Positions 43,162-52,787 of a stretch of DNA of 64,000 nt are shown one piece after another (the first letter of the stretch is position 1; each line of letters begins with the position of its first letter). Made by a program: the position numbers and the translations under genes. Origin of the DNA: Vicinamibacterales bacterium (GTDB lineage Bacteria; Acidobacteriota; Vicinamibacteria; Vicinamibacterales; UBA8438); NCBI GenBank assembly GCA_958296065.1, contig CATQHX010000005.1:1-64000 (forward strand). The letters are read 5' to 3'. Below the pieces are notes generated by a model. That model saw nothing but the letters and a program-made list of their open reading frames with translations, was not told the origin of the DNA and did not search any database.

Positions 43162-43485
43162 ATGCTCGCGGGCGACTCGACGGCTATAGGGTGCGGCGGG
43201 GATAGAGCGTTGACTCCACTGTGGTCAGCAGTTGCCGCCGTCGCCGCCGTCGCCGCCGTCGTCGCAGCACTCCTGATGGTCATCGCGAACCGAACGACGA
43301 TCAAGGAATATTTTGCTGAGGAGGAAGAGTACCCACGGTCGCGTGGTCAGCGATGGGTGATGACTGCACTGGTGCTCGTTGCAGGGTACTGGAACGGTTG
43401 CGCGCAAGCTCCGCTATGGGACGAGTTGAGAATTAATCTGACGGAACGCGAAGCGGATGCGCAAACGTCGCCGGAGCCAGATTGA
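43162..43485 (+). CDS. small membrane protein, doubtful, 107 aa
   Basis: A hydrophobic Ala/Val stretch encoded by the 9-bp repeats is followed by LLMVIANRTTIKEYFAEEEE, then another hydrophobic stretch VMTALVLVAGYW. Balanced codons from about 43275 suggest it may be real. The start is not supported by a ribosome site. Family unknown. Confidence 0.35.
   Translation: MLAGDSTAIGCGGDRALTPLWSAVAAVAAVAAVVAALLMVIANRTTIKEYFAEEEEYPRSRGQRWVMTALVLVAGYWNGCAQAPLWDELRINLTEREADAQTSPEPD
43234..43260. repeat. three tandem GCCGCCGTC units
   Basis: Three exact 9-bp copies lie in the Ala/Val-coding part of the small membrane protein frame. They probably arose by slippage. Confidence 0.7.
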
Positions 43486-43531
43486 CCCACTACCGACGAG
43501 CCCACGAAGCGCGGCCGCATCAGGAGCGTAA

Positions 43532-43857
43532 TCAGCCGTCGTCCGACTCGCGCACCGCCTCGCGGCGTCGTTCCTCGATGAGCTCATCGGCCAGGCTGAC
43601 ATCGGCGGGAACGTACCGCTCCACCAGCCGCTGAACCCGCTGGCAAGAAGTTCCGTCCAGACGTTGTTCCCCATGATCGCGGCATCCGGCCCATAGAGTC
43701 GCACCTCGTCCCCCTCCAGGCTCAGCACGACCGAATCGCCCTCCGAGACACCGAGCGCGTCGAGAAGGGTCTCCGAAACGGTGACACGTCCACCGGATTC
43801 GACGGTCGCGCGAACCGGTTCCGGCGCCAGGACGTGGTCATCGAAGCTGCGGGTCAC
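43532..43857 (-). pseudogene. AbrB/MazE-type antitoxin, frameshifted
   Basis: The N-terminal half is an intact SpoVT-AbrB domain (VRATVESGGRVTVSETLLDA, VVLSLEGDEVRLYGP). After about residue 60 the homologous tail continues in another frame, RVQRLVERYVPADVSLADEL, then EERRREAV and a stop at 43532. The expected total is near 90 residues. One frame change, possibly with a short insertion near 43650, breaks it. No MazF or PIN toxin follows. Confidence 0.65.
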
Positions 43858-43867
43858 GGTGGAGACA

Positions 43868-44277
43868 TCAGAAGAACAGCAGCACGTCCTCTTCCACCTC
43901 GCCGATCACCACGCTCGTCTCCGTGACGTCGGTGACGCGGAAGCGGTAGAGGCCGCGCGGGGCCGGGCCGCCGAGCCGCCGCCCGTCGTCGGCGGCGAGG
44001 GCGCTGTTGTGGCAGGGGCAAGGTAGACCGGATCGTCGACCGGGCCGGTCTGGGCAATCACGCCCGCGTGCAGGTCGGCGGGGTCGCCGACGAAATCGGA
44101 CCTCGCACTGCTCGCGGGGAGAGACCGCGCACACCGCCGGAGGCGGTCCGGCGTGTCGTCGGCGTCCGAAGTCCGGATCACAAGTCCGTTGACGCGGACC
44201 GGCTGACCGGGCACCGCGGCGGTCGGCAGCGACACGCCGGTGGCCCGGATACGGCCTGCGCGGTTGGGCACCGCGAG
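43868..44277 (-). pseudogene. Rieske [2Fe-2S] protein, several frameshifts
   Basis: One frame gives PVRVNGLVIRTSDADD, another CAVSPREQCEVR, then DFVGDPADLHAGVIAQTGP in the first frame and again the second for CPCHNSALAADDGRRLGGPA and PRGLYRFRV. Together these follow a Rieske protein with the second cluster motif CPCHNS intact. The first motif (C-x-H-x-x-C) is degraded to CAVSPREQC. At least three frame changes make it non-functional. It is divergent from hflK and separated by about 200 bp. Confidence 0.65.
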
Positions 44278-44485
44278 CGTTCGCGCGGCACCAGCACCGG
44301 TCGCCGGTCTCCCGCGACGATTCCGGGAACCCGCGCGGCCGGCTTTTGCGTCACACTGTAGATGTACGCCCGAAACGCGCCCCCGGCGCGTTTCGAGCCT
44401 GTCTCGCGCCGTCCTTCGTGCGGCGTCGCCGCCCTTGCCAGCGCGGCGATGGGGCGCCGCGCCGCGTGTCACAAGGAGATCGCAT

Positions 44486-45520
44486 ATGGACCAGATGCCC
44501 AACATCCCCATCGACGTCTCGCGGGTGCGCATGCCGCGCTTTCCGCGGGGCGCCTCCACGGCAGCCGTTGCGCTGATCGCGGCGGCCGTCGTCGCCTTCG
44601 GCGCGCTGTACCAGGTGCAGCCGGAGGAGGTCGGCGTCGTGCTCCGGTTCGGGCGCTACGTGCGCGCCACCGACCCGGGCCTGCGCGCCAAGATCCCGTT
44701 CGCGGAAACCGTGCTCAAGGTGCCGGTGCAGCGGCAGCTCAAGCAGGAGTTCGGCTTCCGCACCATGGAGCCGGGCATCCGCACGCAGTACGCCTCCTTC
44801 GACCGCGACGCCACCGAGGAGTCCATGATGCTGACGGGCGACCTCAACGTGGCGGTCGTCGAGTGGATCGTGCAGTACCGCGTCGCCGACCCGTACCTCT
44901 ATCTCTTCAAGGTGCGCAACCTCGAGGGCACCTTCCGCGCCATGAACGAGGCGATCATGCGGGAGGTGGTCGGGGACCGGACGGTCACCGAGGTCCTCAC
45001 GGTCGGGCGCCAGGAGATCGAGTCCTGGGTCGAGGGGCGGCTGCAGGATCTGGCCAACCAGTACGAGATGGGCATCACCATCGATCAGGTGGTGCTGCAG
45101 GACGTGAATCCGCCGGATCCGGTCAAGCCGTCGTGGGACGAGGTCAACCAGGCCCAGCAGCAACGCGACCGGATGATCAACGAGGCGCGGGCCGAGTACA
45201 ACCGCGTCATCCCGCGCGCGCGCGGCGAAGCACAGCAGACCGTACTGCAGGCCGAGGGGTACTCCCTCGATCGCGTCAACCGAGCCGAGGGCGAGGCAAC
45301 CCGCTTCGAGGCGGTTCAGGCCGCCTACCGCCTGGCCCCCGAGGTGACGCGGCGCCGGCTGTACCTCGAGACGATGCAGCGCATCCTGCCGCGGATCGGC
45401 CGGAAGCTCTACGTCGATGAGGACGCGACCGGGGTCCTGCCGCTCCTGTCGCTCGACGGCTCGGCGCCACGCCGCGCCCCCGAGAACGCGACTCCCGTCC
45501 GAGCCGGAGGTGGACAATGA
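44486..45520 (+). CDS. hflK: HflK, SPFH-domain modulator of FtsH, 344 aa
   Basis: A single N-terminal membrane helix (STAAVALIAAAVVAFGALY) precedes the SPFH domain (VQPEEVGVVLRFGRYVRATD), where HflK with HflC forms a cap around the FtsH protease. The later part is a long helical coil (EVNQAQQQRDRMINEARAEY) and ends in VDED and a Pro-rich tail. AAGGAG marks the ATG. The next gene, hflC, overlaps by 4 bp. Length is slightly short but normal. Confidence 0.94.
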   Translation: MDQMPNIPIDVSRVRMPRFPRGASTAAVALIAAAVVAFGALYQVQPEEVGVVLRFGRYVRATDPGLRAKIPFAETVLKVPVQRQLKQEFGFRTMEPGIRTQYASFDRDATEESMMLTGDLNVAVVEWIVQYRVADPYLYLFKVRNLEGTFRAMNEAIMREVVGDRTVTEVLTVGRQEIESWVEGRLQDLANQYEMGITIDQVVLQDVNPPDPVKPSWDEVNQAQQQRDRMINEARAEYNRVIPRARGEAQQTVLQAEGYSLDRVNRAEGEATRFEAVQAAYRLAPEVTRRRLYLETMQRILPRIGRKLYVDEDATGVLPLLSLDGSAPRRAPENATPVRAGGGQ

Positions 45521-46446
45521 GCAGAACCGCACTCTCCTTCGTGATCGTCTTCGGGGCCCTCGTGGTCGTCGGTCAGGCAACCTATACGGTGAGCGAGACC
45601 GAGCAGATCATCCTGACGCAGTTCGGCGAGCCGGTCGGCGAGCCGGTGGTCGCGCCGGGGCTGCATTTCAAGGCGCCGTTCATCCAGCGGACCAACGTCT
45701 TCGAGAAGCGCTTCCTGGAGTGGGACGGCAATCCGAACCAGGTGCCGACCCGCGACAAGCGCTTCATCTGGGTCGACACCTACGCCCGCTGGCGCATCGT
45801 CGATCCGCTGCTCTTCTTCCAGCGCCTGCGCGACGAGCGCGGGGCGCAGTCGCGTCTCGACGACATCCTCGACGGGGAGACCCGCAACGCCGTCGCGCGG
45901 CACGACCTGATCGAGCTGGTCCGCAGCAGCAACCGCAACCCCGAGGACGTGCTGATCGAGTCCGAGGAGGAAGAGGCCATCCTCGAGCAGATCGAGCGCG
46001 GCCGGCTGGAGGTGACCCGCGCGATTCTGGAGACCGCGGCGGGGCGCACCGCCGATCTCGGCATCGAGCTGCTCGACTTTCGCTTCAAGCGCATCAACTA
46101 CGTCGAGGAGGTGCAGCAGGACGTCTTCGCGCGGATGATCGCCGAGCGGCAGCGCATCGCCGAGGAGTTCCGGTCGGAGGGCCAGGGCGAATCGGCCCGC
46201 ATCCACGGCGAGCGGGAGCGGGAGCTGGCCCAGATCCAGTCCGAGGCCTACCGCCAGGCCGAGGAGCTGCGGGGCGAGGCCGACGCCAACGCCACGCGCA
46301 TCTACGCGGACGCCTACAACCGCGACGAGGATTTCTACGCCTTCACCAAGTCGCTGGAGACCTACGAGGCGACGATGGACCCCAATACGCTGTTCATCCT
46401 CGGGACCGACAGCGAGCTGCTGCGCTTCCTGGAGCGGACGCGCTGA
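45517..46446 (+). CDS. hflC: HflC, SPFH-domain partner of HflK, 309 aa
   Basis: N-terminal anchor (LSFVIVFGALVVVGQATYTV), SPFH domain (EQIILTQFGEPVGEPVVAPG, HFKAPFIQ), then VDTYARWRIVDPLLFFQRL and the helical tail YRQAEELRGEADANATRIYA. The typical ending FLERTR is present. The ATGA overlap with hflK couples their translation for equal amounts. Confidence 0.95.
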   Translation: MSRTALSFVIVFGALVVVGQATYTVSETEQIILTQFGEPVGEPVVAPGLHFKAPFIQRTNVFEKRFLEWDGNPNQVPTRDKRFIWVDTYARWRIVDPLLFFQRLRDERGAQSRLDDILDGETRNAVARHDLIELVRSSNRNPEDVLIESEEEEAILEQIERGRLEVTRAILETAAGRTADLGIELLDFRFKRINYVEEVQQDVFARMIAERQRIAEEFRSEGQGESARIHGERERELAQIQSEAYRQAEELRGEADANATRIYADAYNRDEDFYAFTKSLETYEATMDPNTLFILGTDSELLRFLERTR

Positions 46447-46512
46447 GCCGAGCTCGGAACGGATGCGGCGCATGCCGTGAGTCGTCCCCGCGGCGGCTCA
46501 CGGCGTCCACCG

Positions 46513-48963
46513 TCAATCTGCCCGCAGGACGCTCGCCGGATCCACGCGCGCGGCCCGGCGAGCCGGGGCGAACGCGGCGATCATCGCGGCCAGCCCCAGA
46601 ACGACGGCGGCACCGGCAAGGGTCAGCGGGTCGCGAGGCTCCGTCTCGTACAGCAGGTCGGCCAGCCCACCCGTCGCCACGACGCTCGCCGCGAGACCGA
46701 GCAGCAGGCCGATCCCGGTCAGCCGCTCGGCGTGGAGCAGCATGAGCCGGACAATCGACGCGGGGGTGGCGCCGAGAGCTCCGCGGATGCCGATCTCCCG
46801 TTCGCGACAGCCGACCACGTAGCCCATCAGGCCGTAGAGGCCGATGAGCGCAAGGACCACGGCGACCGCCGCAAGGCCCGACGCCAGGCCGGCCTGGAGG
46901 CGCGCGTCCGCAGCCGCGTCGGCTCGCAGCTCGGCGAAGGTGCGAGGGGCGGAAACCGCCCCGCCGGCATCGAGCGCGCGCAGATGCTCCCGGAGCACGG
47001 ACAGCCCTCGACGCGGATCCGCCCGCGTTCTCAGATTCACCCACGTCCAGCTCGGCGCGTCCTGCGCGTGCGGAACGTAGACCATCGCGTACGCCGGTGA
47101 GCGAACGCTGCGCCGGCCGGCGTCGCCGACTACCCCGACGATGCGCCGGGGCTCGTCCTCCGCGGCCCGTTGCAGACTGCGCCCCATCGGGTTCGTCCCC
47201 GGCCAGTAGCGCTCGGCCAGGCTCCGGTTCACGATGGCGACCGCCGCTCCCTGCTCCTCGGCCGCCTCGAAGTCCCGCCCGGCGAGGAGCGGAATGCCCA
47301 GCGTCTCGAAGTAGCCCCGGCTGACCGGCCGGTAGCGCGCGGTGACCGCCGACGCCGGCCCGGCGACCGGTGAATCGTGGACGTAGACCTCTCCGGCCGG
47401 AAGGAACGACACCACCGTGCCGCCGCCGGATGCACTGGCCGCTTCGACGAACGGCTCGCTCCGGAGGCGATCGACCAACGCGCGGAACAATGCCGCCCGC
47501 TCCTCCGTCGAAAGGCCGGGCACGGTCACCCTTGCCGTCAGCCCCTGGCCGGCATGAAACCCGAGATCGACGCCAGCGGCCCTGAGCGCACTCCGGACAA
47601 GCAGGCCGCACGAAGCCAGCAGCACGAGCGACAGAGCCACCTGCACCACCACCAGCCCGTTCATCGCCCGCACGCCGCCACTGCCCGTCGTCGCCATCCG
47701 CTCGCCCACGGTGAGCACGGTCCGGTCGCGGAACACTTGTGCAAGCGGCAAGGCCGCGAACAGGACCGCGGCCAGCGCCGCGGCGGCGACGCCGAAGCCG
47801 AGCACCCGCCGGTCCGGGCTGAGGTCGAGCTCGTAGGGCACGCCGAGCGGCAGCAGCGGCACGAGCGGGCTCAGCGTGTACACCAGCCCTGCCGCCACCG
47901 TCCCACCGGCCGCCACCAGCAGGGCCACCTCCGCGCCTACCCGCCACGCGAGATCGAGAGCGCCGGCCCCGAGCGCGCGGCGCACGGCCAGCTCGCGCCG
48001 CCGCTCGAGACCGCGCGCGATCAGCAAGGTGGCCAGGTTCGCGCACCCCACCAGCAGGCCGGCCATGGCCAACAACCCCAGCACCAGCAGCACGCGGGCG
48101 ACCGGCGCCCGGTACTCCGGCCACAGCCGCAGGTAGTTGCCGGGCAGCACCGCGACGCGCCAGTCTCGTCCCGTGTCGGGAAAGTACGGACTGTCGACCC
48201 GCTCGCGGGCAAGCACGGCGTCGAGCGGGTCGATGCGCGCCTGCAGCGCCTCGATCGGTTGTCCGCCGCGCACCCGCCCGACAGTCTGGAACACCGGCAG
48301 ACCGGCGCCCTCGAAAACGGCGTGCTGGTCGGATTCGAACTCCTCGGCGGCCATCATCGCGGGAATCCAGAAGGCGCTCTCGAAGCTGGGCCAGACCGGG
48401 CCGCGGAACCCGGGCTGCGCCACTCCGATCACCTCGTAGAGGCGACCGTCCAGCCGCACCTCGCGCCCCCGCACGTCCGGATCCGATGCGAACTGCCTGC
48501 GCCACAACATGTGCGACAACACAATGACCGGATGCGCCCCAGGCTTCACGTTATCCGACGCGGTGATGAGCCGCCCGAGGAACGGCCGCGCCCGGAGCAC
48601 GGAGAAGAAGTTGCCGGAGACGAGCTCCCCTTCATGCAGCTCCGGATACTCGCCGCCGCCGACGGTGCTGAAGGTGCGCACGAAGGCCGCCAGATCCGCG
48701 AGACCGTCGCCGCCGTCGCGAAGCACGTCACGCAGAGCGGTGTAGTCGCGCCAGGGAATAGTGGAGTACTCGCCGCCGCTGCGCGCGTAGAGCGTGACGA
48801 GCTCGCCGCCGGCGGCGAAGCCGAGGGGCCGCCGCAGCGCCCGGTCCACGAGGCTGAACGCCAGCGTCGACCCGGCGATGCCGATGGCGACGGTCAGCAC
48901 CGCCGCCACGGTCCAACCCGGCTTCTTCAAGAGGAAGCGCAGCGCCAGCCTTGCGTCGCTCAC
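46513..48963 (-). CDS. ADOP-type ABC transporter permease (duplicated FtsX/MacB domain), 816 aa
   Basis: These long permeases, abundant in acidobacteria, contain two MacB/FtsX units. The first begins MSDARLALRFLLKKPGWTVA, with a periplasmic MacB-PCD part (about 45-270) and FtsX helices near 285-420 (LLVGCANLATLLIARGLERRREL). The second has its own helices near 430-460 and ends LYGLMGYVVGCREREIGIRG. No ATP-binding protein is adjacent, so it is an orphan. It starts with GTG overlapping the stop of an Uma2 fragment and lacks a clear ribosome site. The substrate is unknown. Confidence 0.92.
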   Translation of the reverse strand: MSDARLALRFLLKKPGWTVAAVLTVAIGIAGSTLAFSLVDRALRRPLGFAAGGELVTLYARSGGEYSTIPWRDYTALRDVLRDGGDGLADLAAFVRTFSTVGGGEYPELHEGELVSGNFFSVLRARPFLGRLITASDNVKPGAHPVIVLSHMLWRRQFASDPDVRGREVRLDGRLYEVIGVAQPGFRGPVWPSFESAFWIPAMMAAEEFESDQHAVFEGAGLPVFQTVGRVRGGQPIEALQARIDPLDAVLARERVDSPYFPDTGRDWRVAVLPGNYLRLWPEYRAPVARVLLVLGLLAMAGLLVGCANLATLLIARGLERRRELAVRRALGAGALDLAWRVGAEVALLVAAGGTVAAGLVYTLSPLVPLLPLGVPYELDLSPDRRVLGFGVAAAALAAVLFAALPLAQVFRDRTVLTVGERMATTGSGGVRAMNGLVVVQVALSLVLLASCGLLVRSALRAAGVDLGFHAGQGLTARVTVPGLSTEERAALFRALVDRLRSEPFVEAASASGGGTVVSFLPAGEVYVHDSPVAGPASAVTARYRPVSRGYFETLGIPLLAGRDFEAAEEQGAAVAIVNRSLAERYWPGTNPMGRSLQRAAEDEPRRIVGVVGDAGRRSVRSPAYAMVYVPHAQDAPSWTWVNLRTRADPRRGLSVLREHLRALDAGGAVSAPRTFAELRADAAADARLQAGLASGLAAVAVVLALIGLYGLMGYVVGCREREIGIRGALGATPASIVRLMLLHAERLTGIGLLLGLAASVVATGGLADLLYETEPRDPLTLAGAAVVLGLAAMIAAFAPARRAARVDPASVLRAD

Positions 48964-49094
48964 CTTGAACCCGGAGCGTCGCCGAACAGGTCGTCGACGT
49001 TCAGCGCGAAGCCTGGTAACGTGGGCGATACCAAGGTGTCGCCCTCGCCGTATTCGCGAACTTGATATGGGTTGGGAACCGCCAATGGCTCTAT
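48960..49094 (-). pseudogene. Uma2-type endonuclease C-terminal fragment
   Basis: PNPYQVREYGEGDTLVSPTL then PGFALNVDDLFG is the classic end of Uma2 family PD-(D/E)XK proteins. Upstream codons are occupied by the Gfo/Idh gene's 3' end and do not continue the homology. Its stop (TGA) overlaps the GTG of the ADOP permease, so it now acts as a leader. Confidence 0.65.
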
Positions 49095-50269
49095 ACCTCC
49101 GGCATGGACGTCCACTTCTGCGCCGACCGGGCGCTCGCCACCACGGTCTCGATGAACAGCATGCCGCGCAGGCCGTCTTCGACGGTCGGAAAGTCGAGCG
49201 CGAGCGGATCGGGCTCCTCGCCGAGAATGCGGGCGCGGATGGTGTCGCAGGCGTTGGCGTAGATGTTCGCGAACGCCTCGAAGAACGCCTCCGGGTGGCC
49301 GGCCGGCAGCCGGGTCGCGCGCGCCGCGGCGGGGCTCACATCGCCGACATAGCCGTTCCCGCGGCTCCAGATTTCCTCCGGCCCGTCGAGCGACGTGAGC
49401 TGAATGATGTTCGGCGACTCCTGCCGCCAACGCAGGCCGCGCCGGTCGCCGTAGACACGGATGGCCAGTCCGTTCTCCTCGCCCACCGACACCTGGCTGG
49501 CGAACAGCACCCCGCGCGCGCCTTCCTCGAAGCGGACCAGGACGTTACCGTCGTCGTCCAGCCGCCGACCGTCCACGAACGTCGTCAGGTCCGCCGCGAG
49601 CTCAGTGATCCGCAGGCCGGTGACGTACTCGGCGAGGTTCTCGGCGTGCGTCCCGATGTCGCCCATGCAGCCGGCGGCGCCGCTGCGCGCCGGGTCCGTG
49701 CGCCAGTCGGCCTGCTTCATGCCCGTCCGTTCGAGCGGGGTCGCGAGCCAGCCCTGCGGGTACTCGGCCACGATCTTCCGTACTCGCCCGAGCTCGCCCT
49801 TGCGCACGAGGTCCCGGGCCAGCTTCACCAGCGGGTAGCCGGTGTAGTTGTGGGTCAGCGCGAACACGCAGCCGGACCGATCCACCAGTACCTTGAGGCG
49901 CCGCGCCTCGTCGACGTCGAACGTCATCGGCTTGTCGCAGACGACGTGGATGCCCGCCGCGAGCAGCGCGCTCGCCATCGGGAAGTGCAGGTGGTTGGGG
50001 GTGACGATGGAGACGAAGTCGACCCGCTCGCCGGACGGCAGCGCCAGCTCGCGCTCGATCATCTCGTCCAGCGAGCCGTAGACGCGGGCCGGGTCGAGGA
50101 GCAGCTCGCGCCCCTTCTCCCGCGATCGCTCACGGTCGGACGCGAACGCCCCGGCGACCAGCTCCACCCCGCCGTCGAGCAACGCCGCTCGCCGGTGCAC
50201 GTCGCCGATGAAGGCGCCCGGACCGCCTCCGACCATTCCCATCTTCAGCGTGCGGTCCAAGCTCCCCAT
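49091..50269 (-). CDS. Gfo/Idh/MocA-type oxidoreductase, 392 aa
   Basis: This NAD(P)-dependent sugar or inositol dehydrogenase has a Rossmann start MGMVGGGPGAFIGDVHRRAA. The family motif EKP appears as CDKPMTFDVDEA, and the active-site histidine pair is in GDIGTHAENLAEYV. Length is normal. It lies 56 bp downstream of the sugar-isomerase-like gene on the same strand, a recurring pair in myo-inositol and rare-sugar catabolism. AGGA precedes the ATG at 50269. Confidence 0.93.
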   Translation of the reverse strand: MGSLDRTLKMGMVGGGPGAFIGDVHRRAALLDGGVELVAGAFASDRERSREKGRELLLDPARVYGSLDEMIERELALPSGERVDFVSIVTPNHLHFPMASALLAAGIHVVCDKPMTFDVDEARRLKVLVDRSGCVFALTHNYTGYPLVKLARDLVRKGELGRVRKIVAEYPQGWLATPLERTGMKQADWRTDPARSGAAGCMGDIGTHAENLAEYVTGLRITELAADLTTFVDGRRLDDDGNVLVRFEEGARGVLFASQVSVGEENGLAIRVYGDRRGLRWRQESPNIIQLTSLDGPEEIWSRGNGYVGDVSPAAARATRLPAGHPEAFFEAFANIYANACDTIRARILGEEPDPLALDFPTVEDGLRGMLFIETVVASARSAQKWTSMPEV

Positions 50270-50325
50270 CGTCCTGCCCCTGTTCCCGGCGTCGTCTGCG
50301 CCTGCACCATCCCCGGACCCGACCC

Positions 50326-51315
50326 TCAGCTCTCGAACGCCGCGTCGAAGGCCAGGTTCGACGGCGCGAAGTCGATGCTCTTGACGAACTCGCACGACTC
50401 GCGGGCACCGTGCTCGCGCTCCATGCCCGAGTCCTCCCACTCGACGGACAGCGGCCCGGTGTACCCGATGCGGTTCAGCGCGCGGATGATCGCTTCGAAG
50501 TCGACGTCGCCGCGCCCCACCGAGCGGAAGTCCCAGCCGCGGCCCGGCTCCCCGAAACCGAGGTGCGACGACAGGATGCCGCTGCGGCCGTCCAGGGTGA
50601 CCGCCGCGTCCTTCATGTGGACATGGTAGATGCGGTCCGGGAACTCCTCGATGAAACGCACCGGGTCGACCCCCTGCCACTTCAGGTGACTCGGGTCGAA
50701 GTTGAAGCCGAAGACGTCGCGCCGCCCGATCGCGTCCAGCGCCCGCGCCGCGGTGACGATGTCGAACGCGATCTCGGTCGGATGGACCTCGAGGGCGAAC
50801 TTCACCCCGTTGTCCTCGAAGACGTCGAGGATCGGATGCCACAGCTCAGCGAACCGCTCGAAGCCGGCCTCGACCGTCTGTGGACTGACCGGCGGGAAGG
50901 AATACAGCAGGTGCCAGATCGAAGATCCCGTGAAGCCGCAGACCACCGGCACGCCGAGGTTGCGCGCCGCGCGCGCGGCGTTTTTCATCGTCTCGACGGC
51001 CCAGGTCCGCTTCGCCTCCGGATCGCCCGCGAGGTCGTCCGGTGCGAAGGCATCCGAACGTTCGTCGTTCGGATCGCACACGAGTTGCCCCGCCAGATGA
51101 TGCGATATCGCCCAGCAGCCGAGGTTCTCCGCCGCCAGCAGCTCCCGCCGCTCGGCGCAATAGTCGGTATCCGTCGCCGCGCGGTCGACATCGAGATGGT
51201 CGCCCCAGCAGGCGAGCTCCAGCCCGTCGTACCCGAAATCCGCCGCCTTCACGGCAAGGTCGGACAACGGAAGGTCGGCCCACTGGCCGGTGAACAGCGT
51301 GACCTGACGCGCCAT
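50326..51315 (-). CDS. sugar phosphate isomerase/epimerase (xylose isomerase-like TIM barrel), 329 aa
   Basis: An AP endonuclease 2-type barrel: [65 protein letters not shown] with a metal-binding Glu/His set, [14 protein letters not shown] and VEWEDSGM. Such proteins act as isomerases or epimerases of sugars or inosose. The start at 51315 follows AAAGGACG. It is the first gene of the pair with the Gfo/Idh dehydrogenase, which would use its product. Confidence 0.92.
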   Translation of the reverse strand: MARQVTLFTGQWADLPLSDLAVKAADFGYDGLELACWGDHLDVDRAATDTDYCAERRELLAAENLGCWAISHHLAGQLVCDPNDERSDAFAPDDLAGDPEAKRTWAVETMKNAARAARNLGVPVVCGFTGSSIWHLLYSFPPVSPQTVEAGFERFAELWHPILDVFEDNGVKFALEVHPTEIAFDIVTAARALDAIGRRDVFGFNFDPSHLKWQGVDPVRFIEEFPDRIYHVHMKDAAVTLDGRSGILSSHLGFGEPGRGWDFRSVGRGDVDFEAIIRALNRIGYTGPLSVEWEDSGMEREHGARESCEFVKSIDFAPSNLAFDAAFES

Positions 51316-51486
51316 GAGTCGTCCGTCCTTTCGTGCGAGTGGTAGGAGTATTATCGCCTCAGAAGTCAGCGCCGCACGAAGTGGGACGGCGGTGAACGAC
51401 GCTACCCCAGGCGGAGTCCACGACAGCCGGACGGGACGGCGGCCCGCGGCTGGCTTGGCCATCCCCAGACAATTCGTCATCCGCGC

Positions 51487-52614
51487 ATGCAGCAGGAAGC
51501 CGCACCGGTGCCAGTGGAAGTCAATCGCCAGTGGCTGCTCGCGTCCCGCCCGCGGGGCACGGTGGCCGAGACGGACTTTAGCTATCATGAGGCGCCGTGT
51601 CCGGAGATCGGCGGCGGCCAGCTCCTCGTGCGCACGCTCTACGTGTCCGTCGATCCCGGGTTGCGCGGCTGGCTGACGCGCTCGCCGGAGTATCTCTCCC
51701 AGGCCATCGATCTGTACCTGGACGCCATCTTCGTGACCCGCGGCCAGATGACGGTGCCCCCCGAGTACAACGCGCCGCTACCGATCGGATCGGTGATGTG
51801 CGGCGCGGGCCTCGGGCAGGTGGTCGAGTCGCGCCATCCGGAGTTCGCGGTCGGCGACTTCGTATCGGGGCTCCTGGGTTGGCAGGACTACTGCGCGAGC
51901 GACGGAACGGCCCGCGTGCCGGTCTCCAGGTTCAAGCGCGTGCACCCGCTCCCCCGCTACCTCGGCGTGTTCGGCAACAGCGGCATGACCGCGTACTTCG
52001 GCATGCTCGACGTCGCGAGGCCGCGAGAGGGCGAAACGGTGCTCGTATCCGGTGCGGCGGGGGCGACGGGGTCGATCGCGGCGCAGATCGCCAGGATCCA
52101 GCGGTGCCGCGTCATCGGAATCGCTGGCGGTGCGGAGAAATGCCGCTGGCTTGCCGAGGAGCTCGGACTCGACGCGGCGATCGACTACAAGTCGGAGAAT
52201 CTCGACGCGAGGCTCAAGGAGCTCTGCCCCGACGGCGTCAACGTGTACTTCGACAACGTCGGGGGCCGGACGCTCGAGATCGTGCTGGACCACATGGCCA
52301 CCTGGGGACGCATCGCGCTCTGCGGCGCTATCTCCGACTACGACCACGACGGGACGCCGACGGGACCTGCCAACCTCGTCCACCTGGCGACACGCCGCAT
52401 TCGGATGGAGGGATTCCTGGCCCCCGACTACTCCCCGCGCTACCGGGAGGCGCGGCGCCAGCTCTCCGCCTGGCTCGCCACTGGTGCGCTCAAGTCCTGC
52501 GAAGATATCCACGAGGGTTTCGAGAACATCCCGCGGGCCTTCCTCGGACTCTTCCGAGGCGCCAACATCGGCAAGGCGATGGTGAAGCTCGCCGACGCTC
52601 CGATCGAGCCGTGA
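51487..52614 (+). CDS. NADP-dependent medium-chain reductase (leukotriene B4 dehydrogenase/CurA type), 375 aa
   Basis: This zinc-free MDR enzyme reduces enones. It has the usual start ([15 protein letters not shown]), [11 protein letters not shown], and the Rossmann motif [35 protein letters not shown] and [12 protein letters not shown] follow. The C-terminus ([20 protein letters not shown]) is standard. It probably detoxifies alkenals. It is divergent from the isomerase gene and is likely single. Confidence 0.94.
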   Translation: MQQEAAPVPVEVNRQWLLASRPRGTVAETDFSYHEAPCPEIGGGQLLVRTLYVSVDPGLRGWLTRSPEYLSQAIDLYLDAIFVTRGQMTVPPEYNAPLPIGSVMCGAGLGQVVESRHPEFAVGDFVSGLLGWQDYCASDGTARVPVSRFKRVHPLPRYLGVFGNSGMTAYFGMLDVARPREGETVLVSGAAGATGSIAAQIARIQRCRVIGIAGGAEKCRWLAEELGLDAAIDYKSENLDARLKELCPDGVNVYFDNVGGRTLEIVLDHMATWGRIALCGAISDYDHDGTPTGPANLVHLATRRIRMEGFLAPDYSPRYREARRQLSAWLATGALKSCEDIHEGFENIPRAFLGLFRGANIGKAMVKLADAPIEP

Positions 52615-52787
52615 TGCCGGTCAGGACCAGCTCGACGCCTGTCTCGACTGGGCCGAGCGAGAGGTGCTGACCTCCAAAGGGACGAGCACGTCACGTCGTT
52701 GTCCATCGCGCCAGGCCACACCTTCGGCGGTCCCCGGGCACTGGCGTAGAAGTAGAATGGACAGGATTCGGGCAGCGGAGATTATCC

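Noticed and set aside
43234-43260. short tandem repeats considered as a CRISPR array
   Set aside because: Units of 9 bp without spacers; simple coding microsatellite.
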